DNA of 59,228 bases from an uncultured Clostridia bacterium (GTDB taxonomy: Bacteria > Bacillota > Clostridia > TANB77 > CAG-508). Each line of letters begins with the position of its first letter. Within the stretch, counting starts at the first letter, position 1. The position numbers and the translations under genes were made by a program. This document shows, in pieces, positions 44,548 through 53,663 of this stretch. Where the stretch lies: positions 1 to 59,228 of the forward strand of contig CALXPY010000003.1 of the NCBI GenBank assembly GCA_944390395.1. The letters are read 5' to 3'. Under the pieces are notes generated by a model. That model was given only the letters and a program-made list of their open reading frames with translations, was not told the DNA's origin and did no database searches.

Positions 44548-44718
44548 CTATACTTTTGTATTATTATTTGAATTACTTTTATTTTCATTTAATTCATTAT
44601 ATTTTTCTAATTCATTAACTAAAAATTGAGTACTTTTATTTCTTTCTATCAAATATTTCTTACTCCATTTACTATTAAACATGCTAATGTAAACCACCAA
44701 AAAGCATAATAAAAACAC
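44548..44718 (-). pseudogene. Possible C-terminal remnant of a membrane protein
   Basis: An open stretch with no good start encodes about 57 residues: a hydrophobic segment (FLLCFLVVYISMF) and a charged tail that ends in SNSNNNTKV and a stop codon. It is bounded by repeat element B at its 5' side and by the decapitated ATPase at its 3' side. Origin unknown; it may be what is left of a gene deleted with the ATPase 5' end. Confidence 0.3.
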
Positions 44719-44720
44719 CT

Positions 44721-44777
44721 GTTAACAAAGCTTTTTATATAATAGGAATTTTGGTGAAATTTTCTATTATATAAAAA
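44721..44777 (-). repeat. Repeat element B, copy 3
   Basis: A perfect 14-bp stem TTTTTATATAATAG/CTATTATATAAAAA (44732-44745 with 44764-44777), bordered by GTTAACAAAGC. It lies directly behind a terminator. Confidence 0.55.
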
Positions 44778-44798
44778 TAGCGGGCCTAACCCGCTATT
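44771..44798 (-). terminator. Terminator after the second Ig-like gene
   Basis: A GC-rich 9-bp stem AATAGCGGG/CCCGCTATT (44776-44784 with 44790-44798) with TTTTTAT following on the minus strand. Confidence 0.85.
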
Positions 44799-45300
44799 AT
44801 TCAATATTAAATTCTACCGTAATATAATCTTGATAATCTAACTCTTTTACTAGCATATATCTTCCATTTTCCAATTCTCCAAAAACTTTTGACCAATCAA
44901 TATCAAATTCTATTTCATGAGTATTTGGATCAACCATTAACGCAATTGCATCAACTATGTAATCTGGATCAATTGGTTCAACTAATTTCCATTCGTTTTC
45001 TTCCATTCTATAAATTAGATAATCATTACCATAAATATATGGATTTTCATTATCATCATGTATAATAACAGTTGCCCCGTTTCTTGTTAATGTTCCCTCT
45101 TTAATTGTCATCTTCACCTTATCTTTACTTCTTTCAATTTCAGGTATATCAATGTCATAATTTAAATTTTCTGTACTAACAGTAGTATTTAAATTAGGTG
45201 AAAGTTCATTTGCAGTATTTCTTCTCCAATACATAATAAAAATTATTATTAAAATTATTACACATATAATTATAGAAAATATTAGTATTCCTTTTTTCAT
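44797..45300 (-). CDS. Membrane-anchored bacterial Ig-like domain protein (paralog 2)
   Basis: The 167-aa protein is a near full-length match to the one at 40064: same membrane helix followed by YWRRNxxNELSPNLN, same Ig-like core with VKMTIKEGTLTRNGATV and IDWSKVFGELENGRYML. Differences gather in the segments around residues 105-140. ATG at 45300 follows GGAG by 6 nt. It lies 22 nt downstream of holA and ends at a strong terminator. Together the two copies bracket gpr and the broken ABC transporter. Confidence 0.82.
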   Translation of the reverse strand: MKKGILIFSIIICVIILIIIFIMYWRRNTANELSPNLNTTVSTENLNYDIDIPEIERSKDKVKMTIKEGTLTRNGATVIIHDDNENPYIYGNDYLIYRMEENEWKLVEPIDPDYIVDAIALMVDPNTHEIEFDIDWSKVFGELENGRYMLVKELDYQDYITVEFNIE

Positions 45301-45322
45301 ATTTAACTCCATTTAAAATTTA

Positions 45323-46309
45323 TTATTTAGAACAGTATCTGCAAAGTATTGATTCTAATCCTATATCTAAGTCAATTAATCCTATTTTATAGTTTGAATC
45401 TAAGTTTATTAATTCTTCTAATATTTTTCTTAATTCTTCTTTAGAAAAATATTTTGCTTGTATTTTATATTTTGTTGTTAAAAATAATTGATTTGGTTTT
45501 AAGCTCATACTTTCTGCCAAATTTTTATTATATTCCTCTGCAATTTTTACAATATATAATTTTTTGAAATGATTATATAAAGTTACTAAAATTTTTTGTA
45601 TTGGTTCTTTTTCTTGTACTAATCCATTCAATACTTCCAATGCAGCTTGTATATCTTTTTTTCCTAAATTATCAGTTAAATCAAATATAATAGCCTGTGT
45701 TTGTTTTATACAAAGTTTATCCACATCTTCTTTTTTTATGTTTCCATTTTCTCCGGCATATTCTATTAATTTTCTTATTTCATTTATTAATTCTTGCATA
45801 TTTGTACCACATACTTCAATAAAATATTTAGCTACATTATCATCAATGTTTACTTTATATGCACTACATATTTTTTTAATATTTGTTATTAACTGTGGTA
45901 ACTTTAATAATTCAAACTCAGTTACTTCTCCATACTCTTCTATAGTTTTATATAAGCTATTTTTTTCTACTTCTTGTTCAACAAAAATTAGCTCTACATA
46001 GTCATTTATAAAATCAATATTCTCTTTTATATAATTAGATATTTTTTCAATTAATGAATTTTCGCTCTTTTTCTTTTCTTTTGCTGTCTTTTTTTCTTTT
46101 TTGAATAATCCTGAAAATTTAGCTATAATCATTTTCTTTTCATATCCAAAAGATGGTGTTTCTATATCTGAAATTATATTTTGAATATTACTTTCATCTA
46201 ACTGTATAAAGTTAATTCCTTTTATAATTTCTCCAAAGTCTTTTTTTATTTTTTTCAATTTTGTTTCTAGAAGGTATGTTTCTTCTCCAAATAGCAATCT
46301 TACTCCCAT
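45323..46309 (-). CDS. holA: DNA polymerase III subunit delta
   Basis: HolA is the clamp-loader subunit that opens the beta sliding clamp. The 328-aa protein shows the N-terminal LLFGEETYLLETKLKKI, the AAA-like domain I, and the helical collar with the conserved IFDLTDNLGKKD and ALEVLNGLVQEKEP region (about 205-240). Length is typical. AAAGGAG precedes the ATG and the gene follows ruvC by 17 nt. Confidence 0.92.
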   Translation of the reverse strand: MGVRLLFGEETYLLETKLKKIKKDFGEIIKGINFIQLDESNIQNIISDIETPSFGYEKKMIIAKFSGLFKKEKKTAKEKKKSENSLIEKISNYIKENIDFINDYVELIFVEQEVEKNSLYKTIEEYGEVTEFELLKLPQLITNIKKICSAYKVNIDDNVAKYFIEVCGTNMQELINEIRKLIEYAGENGNIKKEDVDKLCIKQTQAIIFDLTDNLGKKDIQAALEVLNGLVQEKEPIQKILVTLYNHFKKLYIVKIAEEYNKNLAESMSLKPNQLFLTTKYKIQAKYFSKEELRKILEELINLDSNYKIGLIDLDIGLESILCRYCSK

Positions 46310-46326
46310 AATACTCCTTTATATAA

Positions 46327-46821
46327 TTACAGTTTTTCTGCAAACTTTGCAGAATGAGCATGGCATATTGCTGCAGCCATGCTATCTGTAGTATCATCTA
46401 GTTTCGGCAATTTTTCTACTTTTAAAATAGTTTTAACCATTTTTTGTACTTGTATTTTATCAGCTCTTCCATATCCTACAACTGCCTGTTTAATTTGAAG
46501 AGGAGTATACTCATAAGTATCTACTCCTTTTCTTCTTCCTACCACTAGTATTACTCCTCTTGCTTGTGCAACATTAATAGCTGTTTTCGCATTATTATTA
46601 AAGAATAACTCTTCTACAGATATAGCATCTGGTTTATACTCATTTATTATATTTTCTAACTCATTATTGAGTTTAAATAGTCTATCTGGAAATGATTCTC
46701 CTGCATTAGTTGTAACTGCTCCAGAAGTTATTAAATTAAACCTATTTCCAATGTAATCTATTATACTGTATCCAGTTATTGCAAATCCTGGATCAATTCC
46801 TAATATTCTAATTTTTCTCAT
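46327..46821 (-). CDS. ruvC: Holliday junction endodeoxyribonuclease RuvC
   Basis: RuvC resolves four-way DNA junctions. The 164-aa protein has the catalytic aspartate in RILGIDPGFAITGY (Asp9), Glu in SVEELFF (about 70), and the C-terminal acidic residues in the KLDDTTDSMAAAICHAH segment. Length is normal. GAAGGG sits very close to the ATG. RuvA and RuvB are not in the window. Confidence 0.96.
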   Translation of the reverse strand: MRKIRILGIDPGFAITGYSIIDYIGNRFNLITSGAVTTNAGESFPDRLFKLNNELENIINEYKPDAISVEELFFNNNAKTAINVAQARGVILVVGRRKGVDTYEYTPLQIKQAVVGYGRADKIQVQKMVKTILKVEKLPKLDDTTDSMAAAICHAHSAKFAEKL

Positions 46822-46849
46822 TCCCTTCTCTTTTGATTTAATTATAGTT

Positions 46850-48892
46850 TTATTTCATATTTTTGTGTTTTAAAATAATTCTAAATACTTCTGCAACACT
46901 CCATGCTTGTGCTATAGAGCCTTTAGCCAAATATGGTTTTGTAGAGTCATATAGTTCACTTATACTACCAACTGTAGAATTTTCATACATTTCTTTAATA
47001 AATGTATTTTCAACTCCTTCTACAAATTTGTTATACTCTTCTTCCATTCTTTGTTTTTCTTTCTTATTTTTTTCTGCTTTTATTATGTTTTTATATGAAT
47101 CTGAATACATTCCCAATAACCATGGCCATGTTATTCCCTGATGATAACTCATATCTCTTTTTACATTATCTCCTTCATATACGTCTCTATAGCAAGGTTC
47201 ACCCTTTGCTAAAGTTTTTAAGCCATAAGGAGTAAGTAATTTTTTAGTTACCGTATTAAATATTTCTTTTGCAACTTCACTACCAGGATCAATTACTTGA
47301 TAAGATAATGATAATGCTGCTAGTTGATTAGGTCTTATTTTTCCATCGACTAAAACATCATAAAGACTTTTTCTTTTCTTATTATAAAATTTTTCATTAA
47401 AACTTGTTTTACATTTTCTCGCCATTGAAGCATATTTTTTGCTTAATTCTTTATCATTATATAATTTTGTAAATTCTTCCATTATTTTTAAAGCGTTATA
47501 CCATAAAGCATTTATTTCAATTGCTTTTCCGTTTCTTGGAGTGATTGCAACAGATCCTATTTTTGCATCCATCCATGTATTTTGTGTATCTGGAGTACCA
47601 GAAGAAATAAGTCCGTCTTCATCTAAGTATATATTGTTATTGTCTAAATTAATTCCTGAAGCATAAGAATCTATAATCTTTATTAGTACTTCATATAAAT
47701 TATTTTTAAAGAACTCATAATCTTGTGTATAATTTAAATATTTTTTTACTTGTTCAAATAATAGCAATGAGCTATCTACACTATTATACAATGGTCTGCC
47801 ATCATATCCTGAATATCCATTAGGTACTAATCCATACTTTATATCTCTTATACAGGTTAATAAGACTTCTTTTGCAATTTTAAATCTTCTTGGAATTAAC
47901 AATATTCCTTCAAAAGATATAAGTGTATCTCTTCCCCAATCTAAGAACCATGGATATCCAGCAATTAATGTATACAAAGCAAACGAAGGTCTATAAACCA
48001 CAAAATTATCTGATGCAATAATATAATTCTTTATCATTTCCTTATAATCTGGATTTTGAGAATTTTTGTTTTTTTCATCAAGTAAATATGAATCATATAT
48101 AAGACTAGTAATTCTTATAATTTCTTTGTTAATTAAATTTCTTGCATCAATTTCTTCTATATTATTTTCTAAAGAGCATACAAAGGTAATACATTTTTCT
48201 TCATTTGGTTTTAACTCAATTTCATATCTACCAGGAACAACCAAATTTTCTTCAGATCCCAAACCTCTTTTTTCTTCTTCAATGTAGTACATATTTCTAA
48301 AGATATCGTGTTCATGCTTAATATATTTTCCTTCTGTCATATTCATATAAATTGGTATAGTAGAATGTTCATTTACTATAATTTTCACTTTATTTTCAGT
48401 AATATCTTGTTTTAAATTGAAATCATAATCCTTCGTTGTACTATGGAAATCTCTAAAATTAATAATTGGTGCTACTGTAAATTTGCCTGTATGATCTCCA
48501 TTTTTTATTGTATATAAAACAGCAACAGTGTTTTTACCATGTTCCATGCATATAAACTTTTTTATTTCTACATCTTCGACTTTATAAGTAAATATTGGTA
48601 TATATTCTTTTTCAAATCTCTCTAAGTATTTATAACCATCAGATACATAGTTTTTACACATATTTGTAAATAATCCATAAGATTTTCCATCTATTTCTAT
48701 ACTTTCATCTAGCTTAGATAATATTAAATTTCTACTTCCTGGTGGATTTAAAGGTGCAACTAATAGACCGTGGTATTTTCTAGTATTTACTCCTAATATT
48801 GTTGAACTTGCATAACCACCTAATCCATTAGTAATAACCCATTCTCGTTTAATTCCTTCTTCTATGTTAAGTTTCTCTTTTTCGTATTTCAT
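46850..48892 (-). CDS. Glycogen debranching enzyme (amylo-alpha-1,6-glucosidase family)
   Basis: It hydrolyses alpha-1,6 branch points of glycogen or related glucans. The 680-aa protein has the N-terminal GDE domain (about 10-230: TNGLGGYASST, NTRKYHGLLVA) and the C-terminal (alpha/alpha)6 catalytic domain (about 280-675: GYPWFLDWGRDTLIS holds a catalytic aspartate, then NGYSGYDGRPLYN and YHQGITWPWLLGMY). Length fits the short bacterial type. GGAGG precedes the ATG. No other glycogen gene adjoins; it lies 14 nt behind yvcK, itself a central-carbon regulator. Confidence 0.92.
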   Translation of the reverse strand: MKYEKEKLNIEEGIKREWVITNGLGGYASSTILGVNTRKYHGLLVAPLNPPGSRNLILSKLDESIEIDGKSYGLFTNMCKNYVSDGYKYLERFEKEYIPIFTYKVEDVEIKKFICMEHGKNTVAVLYTIKNGDHTGKFTVAPIINFRDFHSTTKDYDFNLKQDITENKVKIIVNEHSTIPIYMNMTEGKYIKHEHDIFRNMYYIEEEKRGLGSEENLVVPGRYEIELKPNEEKCITFVCSLENNIEEIDARNLINKEIIRITSLIYDSYLLDEKNKNSQNPDYKEMIKNYIIASDNFVVYRPSFALYTLIAGYPWFLDWGRDTLISFEGILLIPRRFKIAKEVLLTCIRDIKYGLVPNGYSGYDGRPLYNSVDSSLLLFEQVKKYLNYTQDYEFFKNNLYEVLIKIIDSYASGINLDNNNIYLDEDGLISSGTPDTQNTWMDAKIGSVAITPRNGKAIEINALWYNALKIMEEFTKLYNDKELSKKYASMARKCKTSFNEKFYNKKRKSLYDVLVDGKIRPNQLAALSLSYQVIDPGSEVAKEIFNTVTKKLLTPYGLKTLAKGEPCYRDVYEGDNVKRDMSYHQGITWPWLLGMYSDSYKNIIKAEKNKKEKQRMEEEYNKFVEGVENTFIKEMYENSTVGSISELYDSTKPYLAKGSIAQAWSVAEVFRIILKHKNMK

Positions 48893-48906
48893 TAGTAAAC
48901 CTCCAT

Positions 48907-50490
48907 TTATTTTTTATTTTTCTTCTTTGTATGTTTTTCCTTGTTCTTGCTCTTTTTCTTTTCTTTTTCCTTTATCTCTTCGCTTTTTTTAGGTTCGTTA
49001 GTTTTTTCTTCATAAATTCCAGCTTTTACTTTCATTTTCAAATCTGATTCTTGTATTGATTTAATTCTATCTTGATATTTTTTTGAGAATTTACTTTTTC
49101 CAGTTTCTATATTTCTGCTTTTATGTTTAGATTTTTTCTTTCCTTCTTCTTTTAAGTTTTTCTTAGCCTGGCTTAGTCTATCATTTAATAAGATATATTT
49201 TGTATCATTTTGCATATCTTTAAATTTTAAATCATCACATATTAGCTGAATTATAGAGGCTGCTATAGCTTCAGGGTTATGTCTTATAAACTCTCCATCC
49301 ACATAAGAAAGTTCCCTTTGCATTAAATATACCCCTTCAGCTTTAGCTTTTTGAGCATCTATATCAACTAATTCCTGTCCTTGCATATTATATTTTCTTA
49401 TATACTCAGGTATTAATTCTCCTGTATCATAAATACAATATTCTATTACACCTTTACCAACGTGTTCATTAATTGCTTTTATGTGATCTGATAAAGTGTA
49501 ATTATCGGTTTGTCCTTGTTCTGTCATAATATTGCTTACATAAATTTTAAAGGCTTTACTTTCTTTTATTGCCTTTGCTACTCCTTTAACTAACAAGTTA
49601 GGAATAACATTAGTATACAAGCTTCCTGGACCAATAACTATAGCGTCCGCTTCTTCTATTGCTTCTATTACTCCAGGTGCTGGCTTACAAGTAGTAGGTT
49701 TTATATATATTCTATTTATTTTACTTACTCTATCATTAACAAGTTCTGGAATTTTACTTTTACTTTCTATTACTGTTCCATCTTCTAGTTCTGCACATAT
49801 TGTTATAGGCTCTAATGTTACTGGTAAAACTCTACCAGTCATATTTAAAACTTCTTGCACATTTTTTATTGATTCTGCAAAATCGCCATAAATTTCATGC
49901 ATTCCTAATAAATATAAATCTCCAAAACACAAGCCTTTTAATTCTGGATCAGAATAATTTAAATTCATTAATTTTTCCATTACACTCTCGTTTTCAGAAA
50001 GAGCAACAATACTTTGCTTTATATCATCTAACACCTTGCTTCCAGCTATTCCATTTGAGCTGTTTTGCTTTTCTCCATAATCAGAAACTGTTACAATTGC
50101 AGTTATATTATCAGTATATTTTTTTAATCCTTTTAAAACAGAATTAAGTCCTGCTCCTCCACCTATTGCAACAATTTTTGGTCCTTGGTCATATATCTTT
50201 TTGTTAAATATTAAAGATTTTACATTTTTAGTATTTTTATCTATTCTTTCATCTGTTTCTTCTACCAATATTTCTAGAGTTCTTTTTTGTATTGAAATTA
50301 TTCCCCAAACTACTAACACAAAACCTACTACAAATATTAATATTATTTTACCTAAATTTGAAAATTCTTGTTTATCACTAGTAAGTACTTCTGCCATTCC
50401 ATAGCAAGTAAGTAAAATTCCTATTATTATTATCAATATCCATCTTTTTATTTTTGTACTCGATTTAAACCATCTAAAAAAGCCTTTCAT
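48907..50490 (-). CDS. yvcK: YvcK family gluconeogenesis factor with N-terminal membrane helices and Lys-rich tail
   Basis: YvcK binds UDP-GlcNAc and links carbon metabolism to cell-wall synthesis. The 527-aa protein has two membrane helices (about 16-33 and 46-66), then the CofD/YvcK domain (about 104-420: AIGGGAGLNSVLKGLK, VTVSDYGEKQNSSNG, IGPGSLYTNVIPNLLV), and a C-terminal extension of about 90 residues extremely rich in Lys, Ser and Glu. Typical YvcK is about 320 aa, so both ends are extended. murB lies directly upstream, as in many clostridia, but rapZ and whiA, the usual partners, are absent here. Confidence 0.92.
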   Translation of the reverse strand: MKGFFRWFKSSTKIKRWILIIIIGILLTCYGMAEVLTSDKQEFSNLGKIILIFVVGFVLVVWGIISIQKRTLEILVEETDERIDKNTKNVKSLIFNKKIYDQGPKIVAIGGGAGLNSVLKGLKKYTDNITAIVTVSDYGEKQNSSNGIAGSKVLDDIKQSIVALSENESVMEKLMNLNYSDPELKGLCFGDLYLLGMHEIYGDFAESIKNVQEVLNMTGRVLPVTLEPITICAELEDGTVIESKSKIPELVNDRVSKINRIYIKPTTCKPAPGVIEAIEEADAIVIGPGSLYTNVIPNLLVKGVAKAIKESKAFKIYVSNIMTEQGQTDNYTLSDHIKAINEHVGKGVIEYCIYDTGELIPEYIRKYNMQGQELVDIDAQKAKAEGVYLMQRELSYVDGEFIRHNPEAIAASIIQLICDDLKFKDMQNDTKYILLNDRLSQAKKNLKEEGKKKSKHKSRNIETGKSKFSKKYQDRIKSIQESDLKMKVKAGIYEEKTNEPKKSEEIKEKEKKKSKNKEKHTKKKNKK

Positions 50491-50514
50491 TATTTCCTCA
50501 TTCCTCTCTCTTTT

Positions 50515-51432
50515 TTAGTCTCCAATAATTTCTACTTCTAATTCTATATCTTTATTAAATTTTTCTTTTACTTTTTTCTTTACGTACTCTGTCAATTCTA
50601 TTACATCTTTTGCTGTGGCATTTCCCTTGTTTACTATAAAACCAGCATGTAATTCAGAAACTTGCGCACCTCCAATGCTGTAACCTTTTAATCCACATTC
50701 ATCAATCAGTTTTGCTGTAATAAAATCTTTTCCTCTCTTAAAAGTACTCCCCGCGCTTGGCATTGATAATGGCTGTTTTTGTTTCCTTACAGATAAATAC
50801 TCTTGAATTTTTTTCTTTATCTCGTCTTTATCTTGTTTATATAATTTTAATGTTGTACTTAGTATTACATATTTGTTTTTAAAAAACAAACTATGTCTAT
50901 ACGAAAATTCACATTCAGATTTATCTATTTTCTTTATGTTTCCATTATAATCCATATATGTAACATTAACTACTATATCTTTAAATTCTTTATCATTTAC
51001 ACCAGCATTCATTTTTATTGCTCCTCCAATTGTTCCAGGAATACCAGCTGCAAATTCAAAACCTCCTAAGCCACCTTTTTGTAATTTAGATGCCAACTCG
51101 CCATTTTTAACACCCGCTTCTACAGTCACCAAAGTATAATCTTCCATATATTCCATATTCACTTTTTGTAAATTGATTTTAAGCACAATGCCTTTTATTC
51201 CATCGTCTTTTACTAAAACATTGCTTCCATTTCCTAAAATTACAAAAGGTATATTATTTTTATGTATAATATCCATTATATACTTTAGTTCTTCCAAATC
51301 ATTAACTATTATAAATATATCTGCTTTTCCACCTATTTTAAAAGTAGTGTGCTTACTCATTGGTTCATCTCGTTTTATTACACTTAATTTTAGTCTTTCA
51401 CTTAGAATTTTAAATATATCTTCTTTATTCAA
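50515..51432 (-). CDS. murB: UDP-N-acetylenolpyruvoylglucosamine reductase MurB
   Basis: MurB reduces the enolpyruvyl group to make UDP-N-acetylmuramate, using FAD and NADPH. The 305-aa protein has the FAD-binding GNGSNVLVKD (about 65-74), GIPGTIGGAIKMNAG (about 130-144), the catalytic serine in PSAGSTFKRG (about 230) and the closing glutamate in the C-terminal domain (LEVEIIG). The start is TTG at 51432 with AGAGGTG 5 nt before it. It lies 31 nt downstream of tyrS. Confidence 0.96.
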   Translation of the reverse strand: MNKEDIFKILSERLKLSVIKRDEPMSKHTTFKIGGKADIFIIVNDLEELKYIMDIIHKNNIPFVILGNGSNVLVKDDGIKGIVLKINLQKVNMEYMEDYTLVTVEAGVKNGELASKLQKGGLGGFEFAAGIPGTIGGAIKMNAGVNDKEFKDIVVNVTYMDYNGNIKKIDKSECEFSYRHSLFFKNKYVILSTTLKLYKQDKDEIKKKIQEYLSVRKQKQPLSMPSAGSTFKRGKDFITAKLIDECGLKGYSIGGAQVSELHAGFIVNKGNATAKDVIELTEYVKKKVKEKFNKDIELEVEIIGD

Positions 51433-51463
51433 ATTATCACCTCTAAGATATAGTATTCAAATT

Positions 51464-52690
51464 TTAGCTATTTTTGCCAATATAATAATTCTTTTTTCCT
51501 CTTCTAACAACAATATAAGAATTATCAATGAACATACTATCATCTATAGTTTTTTCAGTATCATTTATTTTTTCACCATTTATAGATATGGCTCCACCTG
51601 TAATAAATTCTCTAGCTTCTCTCTTACTTTTTACTACTTCCATATCAAGTAACATATCTACAATATTAATATTATTTTTTACATTTTTTATATCTTCATT
51701 TCCAAATAAATCTTCAATATCTTTTTTTGTTAAATCTTGAAATTTATTATTAAATAAATGTTCTGCTAAATTTACTGCCTTTTCATACTCTTCTTTACCA
51801 TGTAAAAATGTAATAATCTCTCTAGCTAAAGCTCTATGCGCTTCCCTTAATTCTGGATGCTCTTTATTTTTTATTTCTAATTCTTCTATTTCTTCTTTTG
51901 ATAAAAATGTATAAATTTTCAAATAATCAATTACCATAGAATCTTCTACATTTAAGAAGAATTGGTATAACTTATAGCTTGAAGTTTTTTCTTTATCTAG
52001 CCATAATGCATTTCCTTCACTTTTTCCAAATTTTTTACCTTGTGAATCTGTTACTAATGGCATTGTAAATCCGTATACTTCATCTCCAGTAGATTTTCTT
52101 ATTAGGTCTATTCCTGCTGTAATATTTCCCCATTGATCTGAACCTGCACATTGTAAATCTACATTTTTATGTTCATGTAAATATTTGAAATCCATTGCTT
52201 GTAATATCATATAAGAAAACTCTGTATATGTAATTCCAGTTTCTAATCTTCTTCTAATAATATCTTTATCTAACATATAATTTACATTAAAATATTTACC
52301 ATAATCTCTTAAAAAGTCTAATACATTTATATCTTTTGCCCAATCGTAATTATTAACTACTTCAAATCCAAATATTTTTTCAACTTGATTTTTTAATCCT
52401 TCAAAATTTTTCATAACTTGTTCTTTTGAAATCATTGCTCTTTCGGTTGTAGGTCTAGGATCTCCAATCATTCCTGTTCCTCCACCTATTAATAAAATTG
52501 GTTTATGTCCTGCATCTTTTAATCTTTTAGAAATTAAAAAACTTGATAAATGGCCAACATGTAAACTATCTGCTGTTGGATCTGTACCAATATAAAATGT
52601 CATTCCACCTTTATTTAATTTTTCTTCTAATTCTGGACTAGAAATATCTTTTATTAGCCCTCTCCATTTTAGTTCTTCAAAAAGTGTCAT
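51464..52690 (-). CDS. tyrS: Tyrosine--tRNA ligase
   Basis: It charges tRNA-Tyr. The 408-aa class I enzyme has HIGH as SLHVGHL (about 43-49), tyrosine-binding residues in the segment YTEFSYMILQAMDF, KMSKS as KKFGKSEG (about 228) and a C-terminal S4 domain (about 345-405, SKREAREFITGGAISINGE). AAGGAGG precedes the ATG. Unlike valS it has a short leader with no T-box that I can detect. Confidence 0.96.
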   Translation of the reverse strand: MTLFEELKWRGLIKDISSPELEEKLNKGGMTFYIGTDPTADSLHVGHLSSFLISKRLKDAGHKPILLIGGGTGMIGDPRPTTERAMISKEQVMKNFEGLKNQVEKIFGFEVVNNYDWAKDINVLDFLRDYGKYFNVNYMLDKDIIRRRLETGITYTEFSYMILQAMDFKYLHEHKNVDLQCAGSDQWGNITAGIDLIRKSTGDEVYGFTMPLVTDSQGKKFGKSEGNALWLDKEKTSSYKLYQFFLNVEDSMVIDYLKIYTFLSKEEIEELEIKNKEHPELREAHRALAREIITFLHGKEEYEKAVNLAEHLFNNKFQDLTKKDIEDLFGNEDIKNVKNNINIVDMLLDMEVVKSKREAREFITGGAISINGEKINDTEKTIDDSMFIDNSYIVVRRGKKNYYIGKNS

Positions 52691-52753
52691 TTATGTTTCC
52701 TCCTTAATTGACCTATAGTTTTAAATCACATTTTTTTAATTTTTCACATATAA

Positions 52754-52782
52754 ATTTTACCATTTTTGCATTTATATTACAA
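52754..52782 (-). promoter_or_regulatory. tyrS promoter
   Basis: On the minus strand a -35 TTGTAA (52777-52782), a 17-nt spacer and a -10 TAAAAT (52754-52759). Confidence 0.6.
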
Positions 52783-52820
52783 GTTAAAAATAAAATAATA
52801 TTAATATATTATTAAAGGTA

Positions 52821-52850
52821 TTGCAAAAATAATGTAGAATAATGTATAAT
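52821..52850 (+). promoter_or_regulatory. Promoter of the TM2 gene
   Basis: A -35 TTGCAA (52821-52826), an 18-nt spacer and a perfect -10 TATAAT (52845-52850), divergent from tyrS. Confidence 0.65.
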
Positions 52851-52884
52851 ATAGGTATATTATATATATTAAGGGGGAAATTTT

Positions 52885-53283
52885 ATGTTCTGTAAACAAT
52901 GTGGAAAGCCAATAGATGATGGTCAAGATTTGTGTGAGGATTGCAAGGCTGCAAATGCTAATCAAAATACAGCTAATAATCAACAATATTCTCAACCACA
53001 AAATAATAATGTTAATTATAATAATTATAACAATAATAACAATAATAATTCTAATGGCAAATCAAAAATCGCAGCTGGTCTATTAGGAATATTCTTAGGT
53101 GCATTTGGTGTGCATAACTTCTATTTAGGATACACAGGTAAAGCAGTTGCACAATTACTAATTACTATTTTAAGCTGTGGATTCTTAGCATTCGCTTCTA
53201 GCCTTTGGGGATTAATTGAAGGTATTTTAATTCTTACAGGAAGCATAAATACTGATGCTCAAGGAAATCCTTTAAGAGATTAA
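52885..53283 (+). CDS. Zinc-ribbon and TM2 domain membrane protein
   Basis: The 132-aa protein has an N-terminal zinc ribbon (Cys3, Cys6, Cys17, Cys20), an Asn/Gln-rich low-complexity linker (about 24-57) and a TM2 domain of two membrane helices (about 60-115) with the family signature FLGAFGVHNFYLGYTGKA. TM2 proteins are small, widespread and of unclear role. AAGGGGG lies 7 nt before the ATG. The next gene starts 14 nt downstream, so the two form a unit. Confidence 0.92.
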   Translation: MFCKQCGKPIDDGQDLCEDCKAANANQNTANNQQYSQPQNNNVNYNNYNNNNNNNSNGKSKIAAGLLGIFLGAFGVHNFYLGYTGKAVAQLLITILSCGFLAFASSLWGLIEGILILTGSINTDAQGNPLRD

Positions 53284-53297
53284 TTATTGGAGAATTT

Positions 53298-53663
53298 ATG
53301 AGTAGATTAAAGAATTGTCTTATATTATTTATTTTAACTTTATTTCTACTAATTGTAAAATTAATGCCAGTATCTTGTATTTTTCACACAGTTACTGGCA
53401 TTTATTGTCCTGCTTGTGGAATGACTAGAGCTTTTAATAGCATTCTAAAGCTAGATTTTATTTCTGCATTATCCTATAATATTCTATCAATTCCCTTATT
53501 TATTTTTATAGTTGCATCAATTATACTGTTAATTATTGATATAATAAAAAATAAATTTGAATACATTCCAAATGTACTCAAATTTTTATCTAAACATTAT
53601 GTCTCAATTTTAATTTTATTATTTATAAGCTTTTTATTTAATAATTTGAACTTATTTTTATAA
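53298..53663 (+). CDS. DUF2752 membrane protein
   Basis: The 121-aa protein has about three membrane helices and the DUF2752 signature CPACGMTRAF (about 37-46). Members often accompany TM2 genes, as here, and their function is unknown. The ribosome site is GGAG with 9 nt spacing. Its stop overlaps the 3' end of the convergent gene at 53658 by six bases. Confidence 0.88.
   Translation: MSRLKNCLILFILTLFLLIVKLMPVSCIFHTVTGIYCPACGMTRAFNSILKLDFISALSYNILSIPLFIFIVASIILLIIDIIKNKFEYIPNVLKFLSKHYVSILILLFISFLFNNLNLFL

Noticed and set aside
36347..45300. Search for a DGR reverse transcriptase or template repeat near the candidate target
   Set aside because: No open frame shows a reverse-transcriptase YxDD box and no second copy of the variable region is visible in the window.
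52691..52884. T-box upstream of tyrS
   Set aside because: No AAGGTGG-type box or terminator hairpin is present in this gap, unlike the clear one before valS.
52801..53001. A 66-aa hydrophobic minus-strand frame
   Set aside because: It overlaps the TM2 gene and its promoter, and the hydrophobic pattern comes from the AT-rich complement of Asn codons.
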